Of a stretch of 64,000 bases of DNA, positions 24,665 to 32,530 are shown piece by piece. Origin of the DNA: a virus; the IMG/VR virus record IMGVR_UViG_3300010401_000004, positions 1-64,000 of that record, one strand, 5' to 3'. Position 1 is the stretch's first letter, and each line of letters begins with the position of its first letter. Below the pieces are notes generated by a model. The model ran no database searches. It saw nothing but the letters and a program-made list of their open reading frames with translations, and was not told the origin of the DNA. The position numbers and the translations under genes are program-made.

Positions 24665-25913
24665 CAGTTTCTCCAATCGGTTCGCCAACTATCGGGCTAT
24701 CATCTTCCCATAGCCGGATAATTCTATTCGCCTCGGTGAGTTGCTGTTGTAGTGACTTTATTTCTTCGTGCGCGGCGGAGTAACGCGCTGCTAAATGGTC
24801 GATAAACCCGTTCGTCAGCGATCCGCTATTTACGATTGCGTACCTCTCTTTGATTTCTGTTAGTCCTGGCTGCGACGGCCACGGGTCGATGATTTTATCA
24901 TCCGTCACGACCACAAAATGATAACGTGACGAGATCGATGTTGGGCCTTGAGCGATTATCGGTAGCCATGAAGGAACGAAGTCAGGCGGCGACGAGCCAA
25001 ACATGAGCAAGCCGTAACCCATCTCGCTCAACCATTCATCGCAAGCACTGGGCCATGCTTCTTTGTGAGACTCGCAGAAGTCGGGCACGTCCTCATAGCG
25101 TATCCCTGTCACTATTGCGATACAGCAACGTAGGCAGTCGTGATTGTTACGCTGTTCTATTCGCTCGATTTTCGAGATGATTGGGCGTGGAGTGGCTCTA
25201 TCGCGTAGCGCGGCAACCGCAGCAGTACTTGGACAAAGGTTGCGCAGAGTTTCCCATCCCTCATCACCTTCTGCAATATGCTCACACGCCCTGACTCGCT
25301 CCATCTCCTGATCGGCAGATTCCTTCAGGCGCTTCGGACAATTCTGCTCATGGCGATCTCGACACTCTGATTTGAAGCAAACATAGACCGTAGTATTAAG
25401 ATCGATTCGACAATCCGCACAAGCCATGTCTGTCGCGTCACTGCAAATTGAACATACCTTCTCCTGCATTCGCGCCCGTTCAGCACGGAGAGAATCAGCC
25501 AGGGCGGGAATGTCTGCGCGGGCGTGGGCGATGAACTCGTTGTCGCGTTCGGTTAACCCTACGAACGAATCCGCTCCATCCTCGCAAATAAGAGAGGTGG
25601 AATTGCCTCGCGTGCCAACGCAATTTGGAGAGTCCGATTCCCACACCCACGGCCCCGGCGTCGCCGCCTCACACCGCTTTCGTATCTCTTCTAGTTCCTG
25701 CTCTGTTAGTCCCATCCTTCGGCGCGCGCTCTCAATATCTTGCCACTCCAGCTCACCTACAGCACGGGAGGCGTGGGCATCCAGCATTCGGGCCACGTCA
25801 CGGATATTTTCTACGGGCCATTCCTTTGCCTCGCCGTTTCCGTTGACCATCCAGTTATGAAAGAACCGCAGCGACTCGCGGCTTGGTTCTGGCAGTTCTG
25901 TTTCATCAGCCAT
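24651..25913 (-). CDS. Ea22-like protein with C-terminal papain/C39-like domain
   Basis: A 420-residue protein. The N-terminal half has the phage Ea22-like signature (RCEAATPGPW, then DNEFIAHARADIPALADSLR). A Cys-rich zinc segment follows (CSICSDATDMACADC...). The last 160 residues contain NNHDCLRCCIAIVTG, RYHFVVVTDD and IDPWPS, a Cys-His-Asp order like C39/papain-type cysteine peptidases, and end in a short coiled coil. The ATG at 25913 overlaps the previous stop (TAATG) and is preferred to an upstream start 66 codons earlier. The catalytic call is an inference from pattern. Confidence 0.72.
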   Translation of the reverse strand: MADETELPEPSRESLRFFHNWMVNGNGEAKEWPVENIRDVARMLDAHASRAVGELEWQDIESARRRMGLTEQELEEIRKRCEAATPGPWVWESDSPNCVGTRGNSTSLICEDGADSFVGLTERDNEFIAHARADIPALADSLRAERARMQEKVCSICSDATDMACADCRIDLNTTVYVCFKSECRDRHEQNCPKRLKESADQEMERVRACEHIAEGDEGWETLRNLCPSTAAVAALRDRATPRPIISKIERIEQRNNHDCLRCCIAIVTGIRYEDVPDFCESHKEAWPSACDEWLSEMGYGLLMFGSSPPDFVPSWLPIIAQGPTSISSRYHFVVVTDDKIIDPWPSQPGLTEIKERYAIVNSGSLTNGFIDHLAARYSAAHEEIKSLQQQLTEANRIIRLWEDDSPIVGEPIGETDEHQ

Positions 25914-26152
25914 TAGCTTTGATCCTTCCAGCAATCCTCGCATACCGTAAACGTCGTACCGCCCTCTGCCTTTGTTCTCAGCTTGTCGCACTTTAGGCAA
26001 GGATAGATTCTGCCTGTTTCTATTTGCTGAATACAGGTTTGGCAGGTCACGCCAACAGCCGTTCCTACGCTGGAAATATCTTGCGACGTAAATCGATTGC
26101 CAACACCACAAGCGTATTTACCTGTCTCTATTCGATAGTGAACCTTAGCCAT
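25913..26152 (-). CDS. zinc-ribbon hypothetical protein
   Basis: A 79-residue protein with VTCQTCIQQ, YPCLKCDKLR and TVCEDCWKDQ: three C-x2-C knuckles. It is coupled by TAATG to the next gene. The function is unknown. Confidence 0.7.
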   Translation of the reverse strand: MAKVHYRIETGKYACGVGNRFTSQDISSVGTAVGVTCQTCIQQIETGRIYPCLKCDKLRTKAEGGTTFTVCEDCWKDQS

Positions 26153-26512
26153 CTACCTTTCCTCCTTCACGCTCAAGCGCAGCAATGATTTCGTTGGCGG
26201 CTGAATAGGACACTTCTGCGGCCCAACTGCGTGTACCTGCGCGGTCACTGGCCCCCACTCCATAATGCCGCTGTCCATCGACTTTAGCGGCTCCTGTCCC
26301 ACGCTCTCATCCGCTCCTTTTAGACACTTCGGATCGTGAACAAACAAGTCGTACATCACGCCTTCTAGTTCGTGACAGCCTTCCAGCCCGGCGCATTTCG
26401 GCTCCACGCTCTCAGCCGTTGCTTGGGCCGAGGCGGTCTTGTCCGCTCCGCAATCGCATGAACGGATCGCCGGCATGAATATCGCGCACTGAGCAGAATG
26501 CTCATTATTCAC
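26153..26512 (-). CDS. Cys-containing hypothetical protein
   Basis: A 119-residue protein, low in secondary structure, with Cys at SCDCGADK, CAGLEGC and CLKGAD. No domain is recognised. It overlaps the upstream gene by 4 nt. Confidence 0.62.
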   Translation of the reverse strand: MNNEHSAQCAIFMPAIRSCDCGADKTASAQATAESVEPKCAGLEGCHELEGVMYDLFVHDPKCLKGADESVGQEPLKSMDSGIMEWGPVTAQVHAVGPQKCPIQPPTKSLLRLSVKEER

Positions 26513-26754
26513 GCTTGCACCTCACTTTCAATATATTGAGCAACCTCTTCGGCTTGCCATTCAGAGAGTTGCTTGGAGCGCCCGGCTCTCAGCCATGACG
26601 TTATCTCTTTGAGACTGAGTTCCCCGCGCCGAATTCCTTGTATGAAAGGTTCCGCTTTTTGTTCTAGTTTTTCTATTTCGCTGGAGAAAACTGCGGACTC
26701 CGCCACCAGCACTCCATTAGCTCTCGCTCTATTCAACATGTCTTGATGTTTCAT
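26509..26754 (-). CDS. small helical hypothetical protein
   Basis: An 81-residue, mostly helical protein (MKHQDMLNRARANGVLVAES...). A helix-turn-helix-like stretch (GELSLKEITSWLRAGRSKQL) is possible but weak. The first base of its start codon is the last base of the upstream stop. Confidence 0.66.
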   Translation of the reverse strand: MKHQDMLNRARANGVLVAESAVFSSEIEKLEQKAEPFIQGIRRGELSLKEITSWLRAGRSKQLSEWQAEEVAQYIESEVQA

Positions 26755-27026
26755 CAGTAAGCCTCTGGTATTTGATAGTTATCCTTCGCGCATAGATACC
26801 GAACCGGTAGCCCGTAAGTCTTGATGAACCATGCGCGATTCTTTTCGCTTAAAACCTTCCCATTGCGAGCGTGTACGCAGCCGTGGCAGTCACAATCACA
26901 ACGCTTTGGGTCAGGGCAATTCTTATCGTGAGGCAATGTCTCGTAATGAACAGGGTGCCGACCGGGGATTGTCTTGTCGAATCTCTCATGCCTCTCAGGG
27001 CGTGGCTGGTTGTCTTGTTCACTCAT
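26754..27026 (-). CDS. hypothetical protein with Cys/His cluster
   Basis: A 90-residue protein with CPDPKRCDCDCHGCVHARNG, a dense Cys/His cluster that could bind zinc. It overlaps the upstream gene by 4 nt. The function is unknown. Confidence 0.68.
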   Translation of the reverse strand: MSEQDNQPRPERHERFDKTIPGRHPVHYETLPHDKNCPDPKRCDCDCHGCVHARNGKVLSEKNRAWFIKTYGLPVRYLCAKDNYQIPEAY

Positions 27027-27259
27027 GATGATTGCTCCCTAGCTTTCAGCGTGCGTAACGCGCTTTCCCATGCCTGAGAGGACATCGGGCCGCTTCCTAT
27101 TGCGGGTTTGTTAGTTCGCCGCTCTCTGCGCTTCCATGCGCGCTTACAAGTTCCGCACGGTTCGTTTATTTCCTGAGCCACGTAGATGTAAACCCATTCG
27201 CCATCATCATGAGCAAAGGCATTCGGCTCAATAAACAACACTTCTTCCTGTGGACTCAT
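27023..27259 (-). CDS. small hypothetical protein
   Basis: A 78-residue protein with one C-x2-C (EPCGTCKRAWKRRERR) and a basic region. It overlaps both neighbours by 4 nt, the usual coupling in this operon. The function is unknown. Confidence 0.66.
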   Translation of the reverse strand: MSPQEEVLFIEPNAFAHDDGEWVYIYVAQEINEPCGTCKRAWKRRERRTNKPAIGSGPMSSQAWESALRTLKAREQSS

Positions 27260-27483
27260 GATTTACTCCTCACTTCATTAGCTTCAATCTCAATCCCTTC
27301 ACGGGTGAACAGGTTGACCAATCTGGCGTAGATTGATCTCGGTGTTGCTTGGCGTGCACGGCTCATTTCTCGCTTCACTTCTATCAGCACCTTCCTTGCT
27401 AAGTCGGCGCGGGCGCATTCAATGTGAACGGTTGCGCATCCTGTGAAATGTGTGCGGCCATCACGGTTCAGTTGTTCACTCAT
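27256..27483 (-). CDS. small hypothetical protein
   Basis: A 75-residue protein (MSEQLNRDGRTHFTGCATVH...), basic and helical (ADLARKVLIEVKREMSRARQ). No family is recognised. Confidence 0.66.
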   Translation of the reverse strand: MSEQLNRDGRTHFTGCATVHIECARADLARKVLIEVKREMSRARQATPRSIYARLVNLFTREGIEIEANEVRSKS

Positions 27484-27495
27484 TGCTCCTCCAAA

Positions 27496-27744
27496 CTATT
27501 CTGGCACCGCTTCGGCGCGTGCCGAAATCGGGCTGTCAGAGTGAAAGTTAATATCAACACGCTCCTGTCCGGTTCCTAATGCAGACCAGTAGTGACCATC
27601 GTCCATTTGCTCAAGATGAAAAATGCACTCTCCGTTCCGGTTGATGATAATTTCATCAACGGTGCCATCTTCGTTGTAGCGAAGTTCTGTTCCTGCCGGC
27701 GTCTTAATGCGCGGCTGTCTATGCCGCCGTCGATTCTTGCTCAT
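27496..27744 (-). CDS. small hypothetical protein
   Basis: An 82-residue protein with a basic N-terminus (MSKNRRRHRQPRIKTPAG) and an antiparallel-beta look (TELRYNEDGTVDEIIINRNG). It overlaps the upstream gene by 4 nt. The function is unknown. Confidence 0.68.
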   Translation of the reverse strand: MSKNRRRHRQPRIKTPAGTELRYNEDGTVDEIIINRNGECIFHLEQMDDGHYWSALGTGQERVDINFHSDSPISARAEAVPE

Positions 27745-28097
27745 GCTTCACCTACAATCTCTCTCGCGCGGCTGACCCAGCAGGAGCCTCCGTGGATAAT
27801 CTTTCGTTCGCTTCTACCGCGAGACTTACATTCCACGCACTCAACAACTCCGCGACCATAAGCGTAGCCTTCTCGTATCGCCTCACGCAGCACTTCCATT
27901 ACAGGTTCATACTGAGCAGCGATGAGTGCGGCAACTTGGTCAACGAACATCTGATAATCCATTGGACTCTTAACCGCGATAGACAACTCCCCGGCCCGGC
28001 GAGCGTTCGCTATTGCTCTGGCAGCGCGAGCTTCAAAGCTGTCTATCTCGACAGGCTCCCAAGCTCCCGCTGCCTTCCTCGCGATGGTGTCGGTCAT
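27741..28097 (-). CDS. hypothetical protein with C-terminal zinc knuckle
   Basis: A 118-residue helical protein (MTDTIARKAAGAWEPVEIDS...) with VVECVECKSRGRSERKIIHG and a nearby Cys near the end. The start just after the upstream stop is chosen over one 12 codons earlier. The function is unknown. Confidence 0.68.
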   Translation of the reverse strand: MTDTIARKAAGAWEPVEIDSFEARAARAIANARRAGELSIAVKSPMDYQMFVDQVAALIAAQYEPVMEVLREAIREGYAYGRGVVECVECKSRGRSERKIIHGGSCWVSRAREIVGEA

Positions 28098-28101
28098 AGT
28101 T

Positions 28102-28320
28102 TCAGTACCCCTCGAATTCCGGCAGAGCGTCATAGTCAGATTCCTTCATTAGCGACGCCGTAACGGTCAAAGTGATCGGCTCGCCGCGACCAAAGTCGGG
28201 ATCGGCGTATGCTGCCAGTTCTTGCCTAATGTTCTCAAGCAACCCTTCGATGGTGTTTTCCGTTGGGCCACCCATGTTGTTATTATTAAATTTGTACACT
28301 GGAATCATCAGTTCACTCAT
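28102..28320 (-). CDS. small acidic hypothetical protein
   Basis: A 72-residue protein (MSELMIPVYKFNNNNMGGPT...). The ATG overlaps the stop of the small Cys-rich gene upstream (ATGA), with AGAGAGG nearby, and is preferred to a longer in-frame start. The longer reading would give a false signal peptide. The function is unknown. Confidence 0.68.
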   Translation of the reverse strand: MSELMIPVYKFNNNNMGGPTENTIEGLLENIRQELAAYADPDFGRGEPITLTVTASLMKESDYDALPEFEGY

Positions 28321-28463
28321 TGCTGGCTGTCCTCTCTGTTGGGGTCGTCTCGCCGTGCTTGCATGTACGCCACATAGGCTGAGTAGCAACGCGGACAGAG
28401 ATAGAATCGACCCTTGACGCAAACGCAGTAATCAATATGAAAACAATTATCACAGCGATCCAT
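28317..28463 (-). CDS. 48-residue Cys-rich small protein
   Basis: MDRCDNCFHIDYCVCVKGRF, then YLCPRCYSAYVAY: two C-x2-C knuckles plus a C-x-C, a probable zinc ribbon. AAGGGG precedes the ATG and the stop overlaps the next start (ATGA). It fills a gap in the operon. The function is unknown. Confidence 0.72.
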   Translation of the reverse strand: MDRCDNCFHIDYCVCVKGRFYLCPRCYSAYVAYMQARRDDPNREDSQQ

Positions 28464-28498
28464 CACTCACCCCTTCTCTGCGGCGTAGGATGCCGCGC

Positions 28499-28558
28499 TT
28501 ACGGTTGTTCATATTGTGTTTCGTAAATATCTTCGTGTGTGATTCCTTCTGCGATCAT
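28499..28558 (-). CDS. possible 19-residue micro-ORF
   Basis: MIAEGITHEDIYETQYEQP, whose ATG overlaps the stop of the upstream gene (ATGA). Only the coupling supports it; it could equally be untranslated spacer. Confidence 0.3.
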   Translation of the reverse strand: MIAEGITHEDIYETQYEQP

Positions 28559-28971
28559 TCCCAGCGCCATTCGCACATTGTTTTCTCGCGTGACAAGCGG
28601 ATGGTTAATCCACGATCCGATAGGCCGGCAGGAACGCTCTGCAATCGTGACGTTTGTTCTCTCGCTGCTTTAACACGGCCATTCCAAAATGCGATATCGC
28701 CAACAAGTCCTAAATGATTCATTGACGCTTCCTCGATCTCGTTACATATCTCCGCATCTCTCGCTGCTTGATCTGCTCGGGCCTGTGCGAGTAGAGCGTT
28801 GACGCGATCTAAGACTGCGGCTTTGCACCATCCGCCTAAGTCTCGCGGTTTGGCAATGTCGGGAGCCATGAAAGCCCCGTCTTGAATTAACAACAGGCGA
28901 TCCGCCTCTTCACCCGCGCCATTGCGGAATAGATCGTCAACGAATTGTTTTGCGGCTTCTTGGTCGTTCAT
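28555..28971 (-). CDS. hypothetical helical protein
   Basis: A 138-residue helical protein (MNDQEAAKQFVDDLFRNGAG..., then NALLAQARADQAARDAEICN). The ATG at 28971 follows the upstream stop by 10 nt and is preferred to a start inside the exonuclease gene. No family is recognised. Confidence 0.68.
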   Translation of the reverse strand: MNDQEAAKQFVDDLFRNGAGEEADRLLLIQDGAFMAPDIAKPRDLGGWCKAAVLDRVNALLAQARADQAARDAEICNEIEEASMNHLGLVGDIAFWNGRVKAAREQTSRLQSVPAGLSDRGLTIRLSREKTMCEWRWE

Positions 28972-28981
28972 GATTATTGAT

Positions 28982-29470
28982 TTACCTCTCGCCTTGCTGC
29001 ATTCGTGCGAACGCTTCAACATTTCCCATCGCGTCATTGACTGGATTGTGATCGTGATGAGTAACTCTCAGATGTTTCCAGTCCCGTGCTGGTGTAAAGA
29101 AGTTGCCCCGTAGCCCCGCGTAGAAATCTGAGATTCGCCGAGATGAATGCCCAAACGGGTTGCGATTCAAGTGACGCCAAAAGCCATCGTTAATCCACTG
29201 CCAGTCGTATCCGTTATTGTCCGAAACGAACACGTAGGGTGCCTTGAATTGCTGTAGCCATTCCTCGAACTGCTTGAATACGATTGACGGATCAGCAACG
29301 GCTAATTCAGTCGGTAAAGGCACTGCGGGATTCGACGGATCAGGTGAACTCTTCCAGATGACGCCATGAAAAGTCTCGCGGGTCTTGTATTCAACCGCGC
29401 CAAATTCAGTTAGCTTACCTACCGAGGGAGCGCCACCGTAGGCTTCGCAATCTACAAATATCAAACTCAT
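28982..29470 (-). CDS. DEDDh 3'-5' exonuclease (Rv2179c/RNase AS-like)
   Basis: A 162-residue protein with the RNase H-fold exonuclease motifs: Exo I IFVDCEAYGG (D7, E9), Exo II around VSDNNGYDWQWI, and Exo III HHDHNPVNDAMGNVEAF with His and Asp. The last motif is typical of phage 3'-5' exoribonuclease-like proteins (PF16473 type), which trim RNA; a DNA substrate is possible. It lies in the accessory operon rather than with replication genes. Confidence 0.83.
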   Translation of the reverse strand: MSLIFVDCEAYGGAPSVGKLTEFGAVEYKTRETFHGVIWKSSPDPSNPAVPLPTELAVADPSIVFKQFEEWLQQFKAPYVFVSDNNGYDWQWINDGFWRHLNRNPFGHSSRRISDFYAGLRGNFFTPARDWKHLRVTHHDHNPVNDAMGNVEAFARMQQGER

Positions 29471-29474
29471 TGAT

Positions 29475-29873
29475 TTATTTCCCCTCCATAGCTTTATCAG
29501 TAAGAGCTAATGCTTCGCGGAGTGCTAACAGGTTTCCTTCGCTTGGCTCCATCATCGGGCCCCGCTGTAACACCTTGCCGTCAGGTTTGAGCACGGAACA
29601 GTCATCGTGAACCGCTTGCGCTACCTCTCTGAGCGCTTCAAACGCTGCTTCTCTTTCAGGGGAGTAGGCGGCTTTGGCTCCCGCGTCGAATGCGCGATGT
29701 AATCTGTTTTCAAGGTAGACGCGAGTCAGAGTCGGCGGGCAGTTGTACGGATTGGCGGCGTCCTTGCCTACGAGAGACGCTAGCCATTTATCCCATGCTA
29801 TCGCCAGCGGATGCCTCTCCGTTGCTTCCCCGAGTACGCGATCTAATGTTTCGTGGTCTTTGGTGGTGGTCAT
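29475..29873 (-). CDS. hypothetical helical protein
   Basis: A 132-residue protein (MTTTKDHETLDRVLGEATER...), largely helical with an Ea22-like flavour (AFEALREVAQAVHDDC) but no clear domain. It overlaps the upstream gene by 4 nt. Confidence 0.68.
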   Translation of the reverse strand: MTTTKDHETLDRVLGEATERHPLAIAWDKWLASLVGKDAANPYNCPPTLTRVYLENRLHRAFDAGAKAAYSPEREAAFEALREVAQAVHDDCSVLKPDGKVLQRGPMMEPSEGNLLALREALALTDKAMEGK

Positions 29874-30190
29874 CGCACCTTCGCTTTCATATCGAGCTTC
29901 GTGCGGTCGTATAATCCTAGCCGTTCACAAATTCGCATCATCTGATTTGGCGCATTGCGCTTCTCGTTGAATATCAAAGCACCTGCACAGTGGACTGAGT
30001 TTTCGTTAGCAATGTAATCGCCGCTGCCGTCCTCGTCGCTCTCGTCAATGTCCGCCGTCTTGTGGCAGGGAAACTTGCCACTAGCAAACTCTTTGAGGCG
30101 TTGCAAAGTGAATCCGCGTTTCATGTTTGCGGTATTTAGAAACGGGCACATATCGCACGGCGATGTCATGGTGTACTTCAATCTATTCAC
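29870..30190 (-). CDS. DUF6283-like Cys protein
   Basis: A 106-residue protein with SPCDMCPFLNT, KFPCHKT and VHCAGALIFNEK. This C-x2-C-P, P-C-H, C-A-G order is the hallmark of the phage/actinobacterial DUF6283 family, probably metal binding, function unknown. It overlaps its upstream neighbour by 8 nt. Confidence 0.75.
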   Translation of the reverse strand: MNRLKYTMTSPCDMCPFLNTANMKRGFTLQRLKEFASGKFPCHKTADIDESDEDGSGDYIANENSVHCAGALIFNEKRNAPNQMMRICERLGLYDRTKLDMKAKVR

Positions 30191-30593
30191 CTTTCACTGC
30201 CTCGCGTGCAGCAAGACAGATTGCCATTGGTAGCGAAGCATGTTGCGTTCTCCCAAAGTGCTGGTCTGAATTGAGCGTCTTGGGTGAGAACTCAACGTAC
30301 CACTTGTTCACGTTCCGCATTAGAACAACAAACCCCTCCCCTTGCATCTTCTCGACTACCTGCATTGCTGCTGCGATCTCGGATGAGAAGTGCGGGGCGT
30401 TCTCTTCGTTGCCGGATTCTACTTCGGTAAATATTCCCTCTCGAATGTAGTCGCGCGCTCTCGAGTTACTCTCAATCACGGCCGGGCTTAAGAAAAAGAC
30501 GCCAGCACGCCCACGCCAATGCTTCCACCCCATCACCTTCTCAGCTATTTCCGCATCCAGTTCCCGATCAGTCTCTATGGGTTTAGTGGTCAT
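30183..30593 (-). CDS. phage ABA-sandwich domain protein
   Basis: A 136-residue protein. The pattern APHFSSEIAAAMQVVEKMQ, then KWYVEFSP and SLPMAICLAAREA fits the phage ABA sandwich family, small proteins of unknown function common in accessory operons. The start overlaps the stop of a 39-residue ORF (ATGA). Confidence 0.76.
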   Translation of the reverse strand: MTTKPIETDRELDAEIAEKVMGWKHWRGRAGVFFLSPAVIESNSRARDYIREGIFTEVESGNEENAPHFSSEIAAAMQVVEKMQGEGFVVLMRNVNKWYVEFSPKTLNSDQHFGRTQHASLPMAICLAAREAVKGE

Positions 30594-30709
30594 TGGGTGT
30601 CTGCCTCTTTCAGTTCATACGGGAACTCTTTTTCGTGCTCGATGGCTCGTTTGACCATTTGAGGCCGCAGCAAGTCACGCATCTGATCGCCTAGAGTTTC
30701 ACGGCTCAT
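30590..30709 (-). CDS. 39-residue small protein
   Basis: MSRETLGDQMRDLLRPQMVK then a charged helix. GGGAG sits 8 nt before the ATG, and the stop overlaps the ABA-sandwich gene start. The function is unknown. Confidence 0.7.
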   Translation of the reverse strand: MSRETLGDQMRDLLRPQMVKRAIEHEKEFPYELKEADTQ

Positions 30710-30775
30710 TCCTTTTACTCCCTCTCTCCGTAACTCGTCCTGCTAAACCGGGCTATCAGGGTTAGTCATGGCTGC

Positions 30776-30970
30776 TCATTTCTTCCTCGACTTCTTGCGC
30801 GGCCCCATCTTTGTTTCGCGTTTATACCGTCGCGCCTCAGCCATGTCTACCAGCATCACGCCGTGCTCTGTTGATGTCACTAAGGCACCATTTCTTGCGG
30901 CAGTATAAAGGGCGGCTGGGGTGCGCCGAATGCGCCTTGCGGCTATTGGAATAGTTACTCTATCGTCCAT
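30776..30970 (-). CDS. small basic HTH-like protein, leaderless first gene of the left operon
   Basis: A 64-residue protein: TIPIAARRIRRTPAALYTAA, then RNGALVTSTEHGVMLVDMAE, reads as an excisionase-type helix-turn-helix with a very basic tail (MGPRKKSRKK). It is the first gene leftward from the divergent promoter region; the -10 ends 8 nt from the ATG and there is no Shine-Dalgarno sequence, so it is probably leaderless. It may control the divergent early promoters. Confidence 0.74.
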   Translation of the reverse strand: MDDRVTIPIAARRIRRTPAALYTAARNGALVTSTEHGVMLVDMAEARRYKRETKMGPRKKSRKK

Positions 30971-30978
30971 GCCTAAGC

Positions 30979-31007
30979 ACTTTACATTAGCCGTTTTGTT
31001 TTGTCAA
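30979..31007 (-). promoter_or_regulatory. leftward sigma70-like promoter
   Basis: TTGACA (31007-31002) and TAAAGT (30984-30979) are spaced 17 bp. The ATG of the HTH-like gene follows after 8 nt, giving a leaderless transcript. It is back to back with the rightward promoter, with 11 bp between the -35 boxes. Confidence 0.72.
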
Positions 31008-31018
31008 GAGAAAAGTCC

Positions 31019-31047
31019 TTGACTTGTAACTTTGTGCGGGGTAGTAT
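31019..31047 (+). promoter_or_regulatory. rightward early promoter
   Basis: TTGACT (31019-31024) and TAGTAT (31042-31047) are spaced exactly 17 bp. This transcript would carry a leader of about 25 nt with AGGAGAG before the first gene, unlike its leaderless divergent partner. Confidence 0.75.
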
Positions 31048-31078
31048 GCGGGGCGGAATAGGAGAGATTCGTAACGAC

Positions 31079-31372
31079 ATGAACTACGACGAAGATTATC
31101 CACAAGATGGCGAGTGCGGTAAAGATAAATACGACGAGTCCGCGCACCTGATAGGCGAAGAGGTTTTCATCAAGGGGCTCGGTTACATCGTTTGGGACGA
31201 AGCCAACGAACAGGCCGCAAGAGGGTTGGCAGAAGAGATTGAACGGATTAGTCCTGAGCGGCGTGTTGAGGCTCGTGGTGGCGCTGGTCGTATTGCGTCA
31301 CTTGGCGAGCCGTTGCATCAAGCGGGAGATGATCCAACCAAGTGTAAATGGTGCGGCACTGCGTTGAGCTAG
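31079..31372 (+). CDS. acidic early protein with C-terminal Cys
   Basis: A 97-residue acidic protein (MNYDEDYPQDGECGKDKYDE...) ending in KCKWCGTALS, a single C-x2-C knuckle. The ATG downstream of the promoter with AGGAGAG is chosen; a longer in-frame reading would begin upstream of the promoter. The function is unknown. Confidence 0.68.
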   Translation: MNYDEDYPQDGECGKDKYDESAHLIGEEVFIKGLGYIVWDEANEQAARGLAEEIERISPERRVEARGGAGRIASLGEPLHQAGDDPTKCKWCGTALS

Positions 31373-31593
31373 TGAAATACGTGACTTGTACCACACATGA
31401 TCAGCCCTCGCATTGCGCAGATTGCCACTTACGACACAAGGCAATGACGGCCTCCATGAAACCGGGTGAGGCTTTAGACGCGATTATCGACGCCGCTCTG
31501 CGCTATCGCCCGAAGTCTAAAATCAAGAAACCGCGCAAGCGCAAGACGAAGAAGAAACGGAAGCAAAATGAGAAACGGGAGTCAAAGATATAA
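31372..31593 (+). CDS. small very basic protein
   Basis: A GTG overlapping the upstream stop (TAGTG) gives a 73-residue protein (VKYVTCTTHDQPSHCADCHL...) with several Cys/His and a Lys/Arg-rich tail (KPRKRKTKKKRKQNEK), probably nucleic-acid binding. An ATG 24 nt earlier in frame is the alternative start. Confidence 0.62.
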   Translation: MKYVTCTTHDQPSHCADCHLRHKAMTASMKPGEALDAIIDAALRYRPKSKIKKPRKRKTKKKRKQNEKRESKI

Positions 31594-31620
31594 TTCCCAT
31601 AAAGAAATAGGGGTCGAACC

Positions 31621-31869
31621 ATGAAACCCGCCCTTCGCCTAAGCACCGACCCAGAACCCACTGAGGCTGAAATCTATCAAGCAAAGATAGATCAATCTGC
31701 GCGAGAGTGGCGGGGTGAAATGAATCAACCGTGGCAGTCTATAAAACTCTCACCTGAGCGCAAACCATTACTCCACCCTGATGATGTGGTGAGCTATAAG
31801 GTGATCGATGTCTATGTGCCGATGTCGAGATGGCGCAGGGTGTTGCGATGGTGGCGGGGTGTGGAATAA
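31621..31869 (+). CDS. small early protein
   Basis: An 82-residue protein (MKPALRLSTDPEPTEAEIYQ...) ending in a Trp/Arg-rich segment (MSRWRRVLRWWRGVE) that could be amphipathic. AGGGG precedes the start. The function is unknown. Confidence 0.7.
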   Translation: MKPALRLSTDPEPTEAEIYQAKIDQSAREWRGEMNQPWQSIKLSPERKPLLHPDDVVSYKVIDVYVPMSRWRRVLRWWRGVE

Positions 31870-31897
31870 TTTTCTTTCCCTTGCGTCAACTTAGTTG

Positions 31898-31926
31898 TTG
31901 ACTTTTCTGTTTACATCGCTTAGAGT
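31898..31926 (+). promoter_or_regulatory. sigma70-like promoter with leaderless start
   Basis: TTGACT (31898-31903) and TAGAGT (31921-31926) are spaced 17 bp, and the next ATG comes after 8 nt without a Shine-Dalgarno sequence. Confidence 0.62.
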
Positions 31927-31934
31927 GGTTTCCG

Positions 31935-32171
31935 ATGAGTAGACAACGAGAATGGCAGTTGCGGAAAACGGCAAAAGGGCTATGCCGTGCGTGTGGTCAG
32001 AAGGCCGCGACCAGAGAAAACGGCAAGCAGTACGTCCACTGCTTAAAGCACCTTGTTGAAGCCAGAGAGCGATCACGGGCAAAGCTAAAGTGCAAGACGC
32101 GATACGAAACCGGGAGCTACGATCTTGAGCGATTAGCAAAACCACGTAGCCGGAACCAGAAAAAGAAGTGA
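31935..32171 (+). CDS. small basic Cys protein, leaderless start likely
   Basis: A 78-residue basic protein (MSRQREWQLRKTAKGLCRAC) with CRACGQKA and HCLKH, then a Lys/Arg-rich tail (KPRSRNQKKK). It resembles single modules of the zinc-knuckle arrays seen in HNH endonucleases (compare the gene between portal and scaffold), but lacks a nuclease part. Confidence 0.72.
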   Translation: MSRQREWQLRKTAKGLCRACGQKAATRENGKQYVHCLKHLVEARERSRAKLKCKTRYETGSYDLERLAKPRSRNQKKK

Positions 32172-32180
32172 GGGAACGAA

Positions 32181-32516
32181 ATGAAACAACTACTATGTGG
32201 CTGCACTGACTATCGCCCCTGTGAGGAGCACGAACTGGACGATGAAGATCGTTGCGAACTCCGCGAAGGCGAGGATCGGTGTCCTAATCGAGCAACGCAA
32301 CAGGTTGAGGAGCCATATACGCCGGGGCGTTTCACCATGCGAGTGTGTGATAGCTGCGCGAAGTCTCAGATTGAATTTGGCTATCTACCTGTGATCGATC
32401 CGTTTACTCAAGCCGCCGATGAAGCCTGCACCCAACTCGCGGATCAATTTGAGGCAATAGATCGCAAGCACGGCGTCAGCCATGATTATTCTGTATTAAG
32501 AGGAAGGGTCGCGTAA
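32181..32516 (+). CDS. Cys-rich early protein
   Basis: A 111-residue protein with LLCGCTDYRPC, DRCELREGEDRCPNRATQQV and RVCDSCAKSQIE: probably two zinc sites. GAGGGA precedes the ATG. The function is unknown. Confidence 0.72.
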   Translation: MKQLLCGCTDYRPCEEHELDDEDRCELREGEDRCPNRATQQVEEPYTPGRFTMRVCDSCAKSQIEFGYLPVIDPFTQAADEACTQLADQFEAIDRKHGVSHDYSVLRGRVA

Positions 32517-32530
32517 GCGATAGGGGAATT

